From assembly GCF_037975245.1 (NCBI RefSeq), contig NC_092572.1, positions 17,708,273-17,772,272 of the forward strand: a stretch of 64,000 bases of DNA. Reading direction: 5' to 3'. A model generated the notes under the pieces. The model saw only the letters and a list, made by a program, of their open reading frames with translations. It had not been told where the DNA came from and searched no databases. How positions within the stretch are numbered: the first letter of the stretch is position 1; the number at the start of each line of letters is the position of its first letter. Shown here piece by piece: positions 35,301-47,850 of the stretch. A program made the translations under genes and the position numbers. The stretch is from Apostichopus japonicus (lineage: Eukaryota > Echinodermata > Holothuroidea > Aspidochirotida > Stichopodidae).

Positions 35301-36852
35301 GGTGCTCCGTAAGTATACATAAAATTGATCATTATCTCATCATTATCTGTATCAGTTGATTCTTTCTCCCATTTATTTAAATTTGCAAGTTTGTTTAATC
35401 CGACCAGTGGTAGTCGGGCAGGTAATACGATAAGTAATTATTACTAACATTCAAATAATGTTTTGGGTACATTTGCAGCAAAGGACGTATGGTCAACCCG
35501 GGTATCTTTAAATGCTACATTGCAAGGCAGTGAACTAACTTTCAAACTGGACAGGACAGTATGTGATTTGGCCAGGAGACATGATTGGTGCCCTGCTAAG
35601 AAAGGAGGTAAATATTGCGCTGACCAATTAACTTCACGTAACTTTTAAAGAAGTTGTGAACAAGTTTGTTGTTGCAATGTTGATAACATCTGCAGAGAAA
35701 CGAAGGGAATTTCTTATGAAATTATGTAATACAAAATATTCCAATCTTGAACTTACATAATACACATTTTGGAGGTTCTCAGCCGCAATATATCCAACGA
35801 TAAGTTCAAACTTGGCAGGAAACTGCACAATTTTCTTTTCTGCTATTCACACGATACAAACAGAAAACACAGTAACTACTGTAAATATTCAAGTTTTGTA
35901 CCAGAGTAAAATTTGGATCGTGTTATAAATCAGTTGCATATGATTACAGAAAGAACTGGGGATACGTGTAACCCCATCAAATCCTCTAGTTTGATGCATT
36001 TGTTTGGATTACACATATCCTCAGTTCTTACTGTAAACCTAATAGCGCATGCTACGGATTTATCATATTTATCAGCATGATCCAGTATTTACTGTGGTAC
36101 AAAACTCAGTGTGAATCTGTTTGCTTTTAAAAACCATAACGTTGCACGACCCTGAAATAAGGTCAACAGTTTCAGTACTGGGAATAGTAGTCTTCATACA
36201 TATTGAATATAACTAGACAGTATACTTGAAAATAATATTGACCATTTATTCCGCTTTACAGATCACATTCACATCGAGAAATTGTTTAACTGTACTTACC
36301 TTCCAAGGGTAAGTAAAATGTATTTTATCTGTAACTATAACGTGTTAGGTGATGCCATACAGGCATAGTAGGCCAGGCAAATTTAGCCACCATACCACCC
36401 CACCCCCCCCTTCCTAAGTGTATATACATTTATGTATATTTATATAAAAGATTTGAAACTGTAGTATAAATATGAATAAATATATATATATACCCCAGTA
36501 GTTCACCGCTATATAGGGATCATTGCATGGTTTACAATTGCGTGGGACAGTGTGGTGTCTGACTGGATATATACATACCCCAGTAGTTCACAGTTAATTA
36601 GGGATCGTGGAAAGAGCTAGGGAGATCAGTGCTATTAACAATAAGGTCATTTGGTCAAAATCGTTCTTACCAAACGTGTTCCTGCACATTTCAAGTTCTA
36701 TGTTAGATTGTTGGCCGTTTCATGTTCTTGTTTTCTTTCTTTCCTTCTTTTTACTTATATAACAGGGGACATACTCTGTTGCCGGAGAACTTTTTATTCA
36801 AGACGACGAAAAAATTTTAACATTGGTCATGAATAATTGCACTCTTTACTGA
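32390..36852 (+). CDS. secreted ML-domain protein, copy 4
   Basis: The exons are 32390-32543, 35219-35308, 35479-35607, 36262-36308 and 36766-36852, giving 168 aa. Exon 1 ends in G, not A, so the junction codon becomes Gly instead of Ser. Exon 2 reads [18 protein letters not shown], as in copies 5 and 7. Exon 4 reads HIHIEKLFNCTYLPR, adding a fifth Cys to the mature chain that should be unpaired or pair between chains. Exon 5 gives GTYSVAGELF, IQDDEK and NNCTLY. The 5' half resembles copies 5 and 7 and the 3' half resembles copy 6, so the gene looks like a recombinant. Intron 1 is stretched to 2.7 kb by a minisatellite, and intron 2 has shrunk to 170 bp. Confidence 0.76.
33211..34392. repeat. 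TATGAGYTATAYTATGAGTA minisatellite, intron 1 of copy 4 (~1.2 kb)
   Basis: Degenerate 14-16 bp units (CTATGAGCTATACTATGAGT, TATTATGAGTTATATTATGA) are arranged in longer repeats of roughly 100 bp. These are punctuated by TTACAAGCCCTATGAGCTAC or CAGTTACAAGCCCGATGAGC. Some frames read [13 protein letters not shown]. No start, splice or composition signal supports coding. Confidence 0.93.
35871..36108. repeat. foldback element in intron 3, copy 4 (right outer arm truncated)
   Basis: The inner arms are intact (AGAAAGAACTGGGGATA and TATCCTCAGTTCTTACTG). The right outer arm stops after GGTACAAAACT, a deletion shared with copies 5, 6 and 7. Confidence 0.75.
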
Positions 36853-36950
36853 TGACCCATATGATCGAAACGTATTAACTGTAACAGTGTATAGCTAACA
36901 GAAAGGTAATTAGAAAATGACCTTATTTTTCTCAACTTTTTCAACGTTAG

Positions 36951-37133
36951 CTAGTCATTGTTACAACGGATTTCACCACCCATGCCCAAAATAAACAGAG
37001 CCTGGCTATTATGTCGGTCACATCGCGTTCCGCTTACTTGACCAGTTCCAATCTCTGCCTGCAGATCGCAATGGTACCATGATGAATAATAGTATTCGTT
37101 CGTTATCATCGAGGAATAGATCTTATAAAGCAT
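36951..37133 (-). pseudogene. minus-strand ORF, shortened, spacer 4
   Basis: Homolog of the frame at 15227-15439. A changed codon stops it at RCNND and the AATAAA is lost. Confidence 0.25.
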
Positions 37134-38033
37134 AACTTTGAAGTTTCAAGCCGTGCTCAATGTAGGAATTACATACAAATTTCACCAGATTGCTGTAGTA
37201 AACGTTCTCCTTTCATTAGTTAGAAATAATTATATCTTTTAGCTGTCCTTTTAATTATAGCGATACAAGTAACTGAGTTCGACATCTTTTTGAGTGAAGT
37301 CCAGAAGAGAAGTAGTTTATCATAGGGTGAGATTATTTGCACGATTACTTAGTGGCCCACACTTGGTAGCTAATATGTCGGATATTTCACAGTTTTTATC
37401 CCACAGACATGCACTGAATAACCAATACAACTGCAGCCTCTCGTATGTACGATTCTAAAAGCTTCTTTAAAGAAGGTCACGAAAAGAAAACTATGTTTTA
37501 AGAAATGTCCCTAAATGCATTTTCCTTACCCGTTCATGGTTCCCAATATGCCCAACAGATTGTCCTTGTGTCACTCTATTTGAGTGTGGGTCTCAGAGAA
37601 AATGACACTTACATAAGCCAGTAATAGCTGCATATAAACACGTTTCTAAATAAATATCTAAAAATAACAGGATTTAGTAGAGTCTGCAGCACACACCCGG
37701 GTCCGGAGTTCCTTTGCATTTGAGCCCGAGTTACACCAAAGTTATGAAGACGAACTCCAAAATAAGTATATTCCATAGGCGTATATCAGCAGTAAATAAA
37801 AGCTGTTTTGCTAAGGTAATACAAAATGTTGTTAAGAGATACTCAGACAGTTTTGAATCAATAAACAAAATTAAGTTTCCAGATTTACTAACTCCGTTTA
37901 ACCTTCTCTCTTCTCGTCTCTCCCCCGTTTCATTACTTAACGTAAACAAACGTAACCCAAATATGTATGTATATGTGTAAGGGTGTATGTATGTATGTAT
38001 TTAAGATCCTCTTGCAAGCAGGAATCGCGTCTT

Positions 38034-38138
38034 GGGTCTGAGTGTTTGTGTCTTCAATTTTCCCCCTCTTCTATTGGGTCCTTGATGGGGACTTGAGTGT
38101 CCCTCCTGATCCTTTTCTTCACTAAACTAAACTAAACA
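38034..38138 (+). mobile_element. LINE 3' end remnant, spacer 4
   Basis: Same remnant and the same junction to the SINE body (GGAATCGCGTCTT) as at 23242-23355, so the deletion was inherited and not repeated. Confidence 0.8.
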
Positions 38139-38146
38139 TTAATCTT

Positions 38147-38212
38147 GGAATGATTCAAACCAGGGACCTTATGATTGAAAGTCACCGACGTTAACCACTG
38201 AGCTAACACTCA
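38147..38212 (-). mobile_element. SINE family B head, spacer 4
   Basis: Minus-strand tRNA-like head with a decayed B-box (GGTTTGAATCATTCC). Confidence 0.75.
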
Positions 38213-38354
38213 TAGAAGAATATGAAAACAAATGCTGTTATGTTTTGTCATTCTTCCGATAAACGAGATGAAATAAAAAATTTAAAAAGGAGTTGTTGAA
38301 ACGGTGATCAACTTATTAACAAAGTGATAACATTTTCAATACTAACATATATGT

Positions 38355-38640
38355 TCGAGGTACCACAACACCTTTAGAATCGTATTGGAACTCTTGCCAA
38401 TTCAAGAATGAAAGTATGTCGTGTGTGCTCTCAAGATACCATCTTGTCACAAGTGGAGGGCTAAATTCAAAATTTCCCCTGACTGATGTAAATATGGGAC
38501 TGAAGGATCTTATAAAGGATGGGTGCCTCCCTATGGTCGTTGAATCTGACTCCCATGTAGAGGGGTTTGTGACTTATCCCACAGTAAACGAAAGAAGTGT
38601 AGACATTCAATCGTGAATTCTGAGTCATATTTAAACTACA
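38355..38640 (-). pseudogene. minus-strand coding-like remnant with altered donor, spacer 4
   Basis: Same block as 23590-23850. The donor has changed from GTAAGTATTG to GTTAGTATTG, which weakens it. The change is shared with copy 6 (about 54655). Confidence 0.28.
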
Positions 38641-39599
38641 AATTAAGTCTATATATTATAAACACAATTTTGTTCTAATTAATACCTGGTGTGAGTCCGA
38701 AAAGTAGGCCTGGGGTCGTACACCGGAAGCAGTGGTCTCATTCTCCCTAGTCTAAAAATAGAAATCTCCCACGATTGACGATTGTAGATGAGAGCATGGC
38801 AACCCCATCCCTTACGTCCAACCCCCTTTCCGTCCAAGCCACTGAATTCAATACCATGGCACTATTCGACTATTTTCATTCGTTTCGAGCTCTATTTTAT
38901 TTTCAAAAAGAAACAATTATAGATATCATACCGTTATAAAACAGAAAAGTGATTAAGGAAACTAAAAGACAACAAAATCTGAAAACGTGTTTCTACATAG
39001 CATATTATTAATTTAGTAACTATCTCAACATTAACGAGACTTGCACGTCTTCTTCCCCATAATACTACACTTATGTAAGTTATAATTCAGATAGGTTACA
39101 GGAAAAACACACCCAACCATTATTCTTGATCTTTGAGTTAGAAATCAATGTCAAGAATCTTAACTTCCAATAACAGCTAAGTATAATGTTATCCACCTGA
39201 GAGATTTAATATAAATTCAGTCACATGTGCATCTTTTTATATGTTTTTGTCTTTTATTAATTACTACAATATTTAATTTCTGTAGTGGAAATGAGTTTTG
39301 CAAAAGCTGAATTTAATTTCAGCAATTTGAAGAGTGAAAGAAATAATATATAGCAGAAAGAGAGACAGAGTTGCGATACGGGCAGAAATGTACTTTGGCC
39401 GAGCGGGTTCGGAAGTTACCAATTTCCCACAACAATTGCGTTTGCTAGAAAGAGTGCAACGTTTGACAGGAAAACCCAGCGTTTGTCACACCATAAAGCC
39501 CGCGTTATTTTGGTAAAAAAGAGGAACTTTCAAAGTAAAGGCACCATTTTTTTGGGGGGGGGAAGAGGAAGTTTAAAGTTGTCAAGTTTTAAGTCAATA

Positions 39600-39858
39600 A
39601 CGAATATTGACGACCCGATTGCAAGAAGGAACCTCCGTGATGACATCATTATGCATTCGCCCATTGTCATTCATCCATTCGTCCATTGTTTTCACACTTA
39701 CGCTGCTGTGTAAAATACGGAAGTTCCTTGTTCAACTTAGCTATACCTGTATTCGATGTCAGCACCTAAAGTTGTTATTCATGTTTTAGCAACGAGCCTT
39801 GAATAAATAGTAAATTGTTGCTGAAGTTTCGATACTGCGACCAATAATAATTGTAGCA
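39600..39858 (+). promoter_or_regulatory. conserved 5' flank of ML gene copy 5, with deletion
   Basis: TGATGACATCA is at 39638-39648. About 40 bp present in the other copies (the stretch around CTGCTATTAGCAATCGAACA) are missing between GCCTTGAA and TAGTAAATTG. Copy 7 has the same deletion. Confidence 0.4.
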
Positions 39859-42800
39859 ATGATGTCCATTCTCTTGCTGTTTCTGATGGCGTTCCCGATA
39901 ACAAATGGTTTGCCTGCGTCACCGGTAACTAGTCATCTCTACAGGGTACACAGTCACGAGACATCTTCGACTATTAAAGATCAGCCAATGCCATGCGAGT
40001 ACCACATATCTAGTAAGTCATTGATTAACGTTGTGTAACACTATATTTTGCATAGGGTTATAAGCTAATTTCACTCTCTTCTTATTATTAGGCCATCTAT
40101 ATAATATTAGCCCATATAGTGTCAGGTAAATTTTCCCGTGCACAACTCCTTTTAATTGTCCAGTACTTAACCCTATGGTTTAATATGGACGAACAAAGTA
40201 TGTATTCAAACAAACATGTAAGTTTAACCAAGTTGCATCGTTTACGACTTAGTTTGAGGTACCAGTTACTTTGGTCAAACAGAATTTGATTTCCAGGTAA
40301 CTTGTCTCAATGACGTACATAAGGGGCGGAAGGTGGGGGTGTTAGAGATTAGACTTATAATTAAAGACCACATTTGTAGCACTAATCTGCCTTGCGAGAA
40401 CGCTCTATTTCAGAGACCCTACCACCCACCCTCGCTCGCCCTCCTAGTCTTCCTAATGGGGGTCTCCGTCAACGACATCAGGCCCAAACGTTCTTCTTTA
40501 TACATTCATTGACTTGCTTCTGCATGGCCCTTCCATAAAGGTTCATGCCGCTATCCAAATCAGTGGTTGAATTGACACCGCCTCCTCTCTCTACTTTTCA
40601 AATCATAAACACCTTTACCGTTCATTGTCGAAGTTCCTTTAATTATCAGTGCAGAATGATGCAGAAGATCTTGTTAATTACTATCATAAGCTATACTATG
40701 AGAAGACCTACAAGCCCTAAGAGCTATACTATGAATAACTACAAGCCCTATGAGCTACACTATGAGTACTATGAGTTATATTATGAGGAGCTACTAGCCC
40801 TATGAGCTATACTATGAGAAGTTACAAGCCCGATGAGCTGTACTATGAATATTATGAGTTATATTATGAGTACTATGAGCTATACTATGAATAGTTACAA
40901 GCCCTATGAGCTACACTATGAGTACTATGAGCTATATTATGAGCAGTTACCAGCCCTGTGAGCTATACTATGAGTATTATGAGTTATATTATGAGTACTA
41001 AGAGTTATACTATGAATTGTTACAAGCCATATGAGCTATACAATATGAGTATTATAAGCTATACTTTGAGAAGTTACAAGCCCTGTGAGCTATACTATGA
41101 GTATTATGAGTTATATTATGAGTCCTATGAGCTTTACTATGAACAGTTTCAAGCCATATGAGCTACACTATGAGTATTATGAGCTATACTATGAGAAGTT
41201 ACAAGCCCGAAGAGCTCTACTATGAGTATTATGAGTTATACTATGAGTACTTTGAGCTATACATGAATTATACAATGAGCTTTACTATGAAAACTATAAG
41301 ATATTCCGAGAGTAGACCAACAAGCCCTATCAGCTATACGATGAGCTATATATGAGCTATACTATGAGCTATACTATCAATACTATAAGATATACTATGA
41401 GTAGACCAACTATCCCTATGAGCGATAATATAAGATATACTATTAGATGAGTATTTACAAGCCCTACGAGATGTACTATGAGTACTATGAGCTATATACA
41501 TGAACTTTACTATGAGTACTATGAGCTATACCATAAATAGTTACAAGCCATATGAGGTATAGTATGAACTACACTATAGAGTAGGCTCTGCGTGCGAGTA
41601 CGAATACACCATATTTGATTCAATAGCGTACGAGGTCTAAAGAAAACGCTCAAGTTCAAGTTGCTATCAACTCTCCGGTAGATGGTTATACATTTGTTAT
41701 AGGCCATGGCATTTCTTTGTCTTTTTGGTCGAAATTCGCATCACGCCGGGAGTGTGCGGCGGTTCACCAACTAAATCCAGCTGCAAAACTACAGGACTGA
41801 AGACGACCCAACACAACTCGACTGTAGTTACGAGGAAAATCGTGGATATATAGTCGTGCATTGTGCGTGTGTGTTTAAGACTATAACTGATCATGACTTT
41901 GGTCAGTTTTATGTCGTATCGGCTTCAGTCTGGAACATTGAATAGCCTATATAGCGTTTTCGTCGAGACTGGTAGCCGTGCCGTGTGTACGGGTTCACAA
42001 CTAAAACTATACACGTTTTACAAATATAGCCATTGGTTACAACGGTTATACATTTTTCACGAAAAATCGGATCTGGTCGGATCGGGTCGGGTGCAGTCGT
42101 ACAGTCTGCGACGACTGAAAACCGCCCAGTTTCAACAAATATAACCCATTAGTGGTTTGACAAATGAACATGTGACCTAAATGAGCTCCGTTCGTTAACA
42201 GCGGAACAGTCGTTGTGATTGCTCTTATACGTCGATCAGTGTTCCGAGGTCAGTTGTAAGTCCACCGGTGTTCACCGCGTTCCGCAAACTAAGGCACGAC
42301 GGTCTAGTTGAGAATTCGGGCAGTGTATGGATGTCGAAACGAAAGGTTATATTTATGATAAACCAAGGCTGACTCCGCACTTTCTGATTTGTTTACTCTC
42401 TTTTTCCTAGGTCCTTGGATGGACCACTTCAACTTATCATTTACACCAAATCCACCAAAAGTAGAAAGTCTCATCAATATCGTTATCAATGTGGTGCTCC
42501 GTAAGTATACATAAAATTGATCATTATCTCATCATTATCTGTATCAGTTGATTCTTTCTCCCATTTATTTAAATTTGCAAGTTTGTTTAATCCGACCAGT
42601 AGTAGTCGGGCAGGTAATACGATAAGTAATTATTACTAACATTCAAATAATGTTTTGGGTACATTTGCAGCAAAGGACGTATGGTCAATTCGGGTATCTG
42701 CAAATGCTACATTGCAAGGCAGTGAACTAACTTTCAAACTGGACAGGACAGTATGTGATTTGGCCAGGAGACATGATTGGTGCCCTGCTAAGAAAGGAGG

Positions 42801-44044
42801 TAAATATTGCGCTGACCAATTAACTTCACGTAACTGTTCAGAACATTGTGAACAAGTTTGTTTTTGCAATGTTGATAACATCTGCAGAGAAACGAAGGAA
42901 TTTCTTATGAAATTATGTAATAGAAAATATTCCAATCTTGAACTTACATAATACACATTTTGGAGGTTCGCAGCCGCAATATATCCAACGATAAGTTAAA
43001 ACTTGGCAGGAAAGTGCACAATTTCCTTTTCTGCTATTCACACGATACAAACAGAAAACACAGTAACTACTGTAAATATTCAAGTTTTGTACCTGTGTAA
43101 AATTTGGATCGTGTTATAAATCAGTTGCATATGATTACAGAAAGAACTGGGGATACGTGTAACCCCATCAAATCCTCTAGTTTGATGCATTTGTTTGGAT
43201 TACACATATCCTCAGTTCTTACTGTAAACCTAATAGCGCATGCTACGGATTTATCATATTTATCAGCATGATCCAGTATTTACTGTGGTACAAAACTCAG
43301 TGTGAATCTGTTTGCTTTTAAAAACCATAACGTTGCACGACCCTGAAATAAGGTCAACAGTTTCAATACTGGGAATAGTAGTCTTCATACATATTGAATA
43401 TAACTAGACAGTATACTTGAAAATAATATTGACCATTTATTCCGCTTTACAGATCATATTCACTTCGAGAAATTGTTTAACTTAACTTACCTTCCAAGGG
43501 TACGTAAAATTTATTTTATCTGTAACTAACGTGCTAGGTGATGACATATAGGCAAATTAGGCCGGCCAAATTTAGCCATCATACCACCCCCCCCCCCGCA
43601 ACCCCAACCCCAGGGGTATATGCATTTATGTATATTTATATAAAAGAATTGAAACTGTAGTATAAATATAAATAAATATATATACCCCAGTAGTTCACCG
43701 CTATATGGGGATCATTGCATGGTATATGGTTGCGTGGGACAGTGTGGTCTCTGACTGGATATATACATACCCCAGTAATTCACAGTTAATTGGGGATCGT
43801 GGAAAGAGCTAGGGAGATCAGTGCTATTAACAATAAGGTCATTTGGTCAAAATCGTTCTTACCAAACGTCTTCCTGCATATTTCAAGTTCTATGTTAGAT
43901 TGTTGGCCGTTTCATGTTCTTCTTTTCTTTCTTTCCTTCTTTTTACTTGTATAACAGGGGACATACTCTATTGCCGCAGAAGTTTTTATTCAAGATGACG
44001 AAAAAATTATCACAATGGTCACGAATAATTGCACTTTTTACTGA
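39859..44044 (+). CDS. secreted ML-domain protein, copy 5
   Basis: The exons are 39859-40012, 42411-42500, 42671-42799, 43453-43499 and 43958-44044, giving 168 aa. The chain shows [75 protein letters not shown] and NNCTFY. The exon 4 donor is AGG|GTACGT, weaker than the GTAAGT of copies 1-4 and 6. Intron 3 is open in the exon 3 frame to 42951, because the stop found just after the exon in other copies is replaced by TGT-TCA. Skipped splicing would give a Cys-rich tail of about 50 residues. The predicted spliced protein is identical to copy 7. Confidence 0.77.
40677..41583. repeat. TATGAG-type minisatellite, intron 1 of copy 5 (~0.9 kb)
   Basis: Same unit family as 33211-34392 with fewer units. 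Nearly identical in order to 56993-57898. Confidence 0.93.
43062..43298. repeat. foldback element in intron 3, copy 5
   Basis: Inner arms intact, right outer arm truncated as in copy 4. Confidence 0.75.
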
Positions 44045-45092
44045 TTACCCATATGGTCGAAACGTATTAACTGTAACAGTTTATAGCTAACAGAAAGGTA
44101 ATTAGAAAATGACCTTATTTTTCTCGACTTTTCCAACGTTAACTTGTCATTGTTAGAACGGATTTCACCACCCACGCTTGATCAGTTCCAATGTCTATCT
44201 GCAGATCGCAATGGTACCGTGATGACTAATAGTATTCGTTCGTAATCATTGAGGAAGAGATCATATAAAGCATAACTTTGAAGTTTCAAGCCGTGCTCAA
44301 TGTAGGAATTACATACAAATTTCACCAGGATGCTGTTGTAAACGTTCTTCTTTCATTAGTTAAAAATAATTATATCTATGAGCTGTCCTTTCAGTTATAG
44401 CGAGACAAGTAACTGAGTTCGACATATTTTTGAGTGAAGTCCAGACGAGAAGTAGTTTATCAATAGTTTGTGATATTATTTTTACGGTTGCATGGCGGCC
44501 CCCTTCCTATAGCTAATATGTAGGATAAGCCACAGCTTTTATCCCATAAAGATTCAATGGAAAACCAATACAAATGAAAACTCTTTTATGTACGATTCTA
44601 AAAGCTTCATTCAGGAATGTCACGTGTTATAAGAAGTGCCCCTCAAGGCATTTTCCCTACTCTTTCATGGCACCCAGTATACTTCACCAGTTTGTTCTTA
44701 CTTAACTCTATTAGAGTGTGGATATTCAAAAGAAATTACACTTACATAAGCCGATACTAGCTGCATAATAATACATTTCTAAATAAGTATCTAAATATGT
44801 TAAGGATTTTAGTCTGGCCAAGCACACCCGGGACTGGAGTTCCTTGGCATTTGAGCCCGAGTTACACCAAATTATGAAGACGGACTCCGAGATAGGTATA
44901 TTCCCGTAGGCGTATATCAGCAGTAAATATAAGCTGTTTTGCTATGGTAATACACAATGTAGTTAAAAGATACTCAGACAGTTTTGATTCAATATACAAA
45001 AGTAAGTTTCCAGATTTACAAACTCCGTTTAACCTTCTCTCTTCTCATCTCTCGCCCGTTTCATTACTTAACGTAAACAAACGTAACCCAAA

Positions 45093-45338
45093 TATGTATG
45101 TATGTATATGAGATCCTCCTGCAAGTAGAAACTCGCGAAGAAGCCTCATTTGCTTATCAAAGCCGCAAGCTGACCGAAGTCAGTCTCTTACATTCATATT
45201 TAACTTCCATGATTATGAATTGTCAATTGTCAACAACTCCTGTAACTGGACGACATACATTAATCTTGGAGTGACTCGAACCATGCAGAGAACCTTATGA
45301 TTGAAAGGCACCGGCGTTACCCACTGAGCTAACACTCC
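45093..45338 (-). mobile_element. SINE family B, spacer 5
   Basis: Full layout without a LINE insertion. The tRNA-like head is at 45268-45338 (TTAGCTCAGTGGGTAACGCC, with a damaged B-box region), followed by body and short ATAC tail. This is the uninterrupted state, as in spacers 1 and 7. Confidence 0.82.
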
Positions 45339-45464
45339 TAGCAGAATAGGAGGTTCATGCTGTTATGTTTTGTCATTCATTCAATTAACGAGATGAAATT
45401 TAAAAAAAAACAACAATTGTTGAACCTGTGATCAACTTATTAACAAAGTGATAACATTTTCAAT

Positions 45465-45740
45465 ACTTACATATATGTTCGAGCTACCAAAACACCTTCA
45501 GAATCGTATTGGAACTCTTGACAATCCAAAAATGAAAGTCTGTCGTGTGTGCTCTTAACTTGTCGAAAGTTGAAGGCCAAACTCAAAATTCCTCTGACAG
45601 ATATAAATATGAGACTAGAAGATCTTATAAAGGATGGATGCCTCCCTATGGTCGTTGAAGCCGTAGAGGGGTTTGTGACTTATCCCACAGTTAACAAAAG
45701 AAGTGCAGAAACAACCAATGGTGCATTCTGAGTCATATTT
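45465..45740 (-). pseudogene. minus-strand coding-like remnant with splice donor, spacer 5
   Basis: Same block as 16570-16830, ending AT|GTAAGTATTG on the minus strand. Substitutions and indels relative to spacer 2 break the shared frame. Confidence 0.27.
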
Positions 45741-46319
45741 ATACTTCAAGGTCGGTCTATATATTCTAAAGACAATTTCGTCCTAATAAATACCTTATGT
45801 GAGTCCGCAAAATAGAACTGGGGTTGTACACCGGTAGCAGTACTCTAATTCTCCCTATAGGCTAAATATAGAAAACTCCCACGACTGATGATTGTAGGTG
45901 AGAGCTTGGCAACATCATGTCCTAGCCGACTCTCCCCACCCCCCCCCCCCCCCGCCACCCCCGTTTCCGTGCACGCCACTTTAGTAAATACCATGGCTCT
46001 ATCCGACTAACTTCATTTGATTCGAGCCCGATTTTAATTTCAAAAGAAACAATTATAGATATCATACCGTTATAATTTATAGTTATATGCATAAACAGAA
46101 AAGTGATTTAGGAAACTAAAAGACTACAATATCTGAAAACGTGTTTCTACATAGTATATTATTAATTCAGTAAATATCTCAACATTAACGAGACTTACAC
46201 GTCTTTCCCCATAACGCTACACTTATGTAAGTTATAATTCAGATAGGTTACAGGAATCACACACACAACCATCACTCATGATCTTTCTCTTGAGCGTTTG
46301 TCACGACATAAAGCCCCCG

Positions 46320-47850
46320 TTTTTTTTGGGGGGGGGGGGTATAAAAGAGGAACTTTCACGCTTTCAAGTTTGGGAAAGACATGTGGGAGGCATGGTATCA
46401 ATTTTACTGAATAACTGTTGGTGTTCATTGAAAAGGACTCAAACCATATTTGGTTGTCAGCAGTTGTCATACAGACTTCAAGACTGTGTGTAGTTTTCTA
46501 CCTACCTTATTATCGTAGTGATTCCAAATCTATATCGTTGAGCAAGTGGCGTTATTGAATAGGGGAAAAGGTTAAAGATCTAGAAGGAGATTATATTGTT
46601 CTTCATGACATAAGAGTAGGTTCTTCCCGTTTTATGAATAATAGTTTCATCTAGTTTTGCACGCACTTTTGCCAAAGTAGAATCCCTTTGTTGTTTTTCC
46701 TTAAGGATATCCGAAGTGACTATCCCTGACATTGGATCTTTATAACCTTTAGCGGTTTAAAAGCCTTCCGTTTGCTTACTTCATAGTGCGTTTGTACTGC
46801 ACCAACAACTTCTGGGGAATCTACTGGATTCACAGACAAATTAGGAGCATTCCAATTTGGATCTGGTTGCTTATGGGCGGGCTATTAGTCTCAAATCGTG
46901 GGGAATCGACTTATACCGATATAAATCGATATATATCAATTTCCTTCGACTTATACCAGTTTCCAGCAGCTTAAATTGACTTCTACCGATTTAAATCAAC
47001 ATCTAACAGTTTAAATCGGTGATATGTCGAATCCAATCGGTAGAAGTCAATTTCCTTAGACTTATACCAGTTTCTAGTAACTCAAATTGACATATATCTA
47101 TTTAAATCGACATCAATTTAGCTCATTAACATATTCCAAATCCCGATATCGGTGATGATTGACATGTGAAGAAACATCACGTGCAGTCACCTGATAAGGC
47201 TGGCGAATAATTAAATAGTTCCAAAATTACCAAGCTAGTTATCACATCATATAGTATGTGTTCTATTCGTATAGTGTTTCTCATGTCATATCACTTTCGT
47301 ATTGTTGTGTGCACCCTTCCCGCTAAAGCCTTAACTACGTAGCACGTTGTAATAAACACTAGTTAAATATACACGAATTTTCTCAGTCATCTTTATCCAT
47401 TAAGTCCTCTTGAGCCAACCAAAAACTACCCGCTAGTATCATACTAGCAAGCTAGCAAGGGTTTTCATCATGATTATGTTTAAGGTAATTATGTACAACT
47501 ACTTGCAAAAAGATTCGGTGTAATAATAAATGTGGAAATCTGATAGGTCAATAACGTGCAATTAACTCAATGCAAACTGGGTTAGCCTAGGCAAAGACTT
47601 GGAGCTATATAGGAATACTTTTAGCCAAATACACAAAGGCCGACAGTACGTACACAGATGTTAAAACCTACTGCAGTTACACCATGAACAAAGATGATAT
47701 TGTTCTGCACTGAGGCCTACTGTAGGGTAACTTACGTTTTACTGTAGCTAAATATATACCCATGGGATTAACAATTACAGTATTCAAGCTCAAATCATGC
47801 ATTCCACGGTTTTTCAATTATTCAGCATATATTATGATATTGTATAAAAT
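46320..47850. other. spacer block found only after copies 5 and 7
   Basis: This ~1.5 kb replaces the sequence that carries the TGATGACATCA upstream element in other spacers, and joins the proximal 5' flank of copy 6 near 47845. It recurs at 62635-64000. No gene is recognised. It holds the short-period repeat at 46890-47140. Confidence 0.7.
46890..47140. repeat. degenerate CGACTTATACCGATTTAAAT repeat
   Basis: Units of about 20-24 bp (TCGACTTATACCGATATAAA, TTGACTTCTACCGATTTAAA, AGACTTATACCAGTTTCTAG) with alternating TTAAATCG/TCGATTTAA-type symmetry. The second copy at 63205-63480 has 60 bp more. Confidence 0.8.

Noticed and set aside
40677-41355. Tyrosine-rich YELYYE protein frames (also at 33959, 49346 and 57273)
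   Set aside because: They arise from an intronic minisatellite. Frames break at different places in each copy and no splice site joins them to ML exons.
42636-42956. Minus-strand 106-aa frame (also at 58946-59266)
   Set aside because: It is the antisense shadow of exon 3 and its intron extension.
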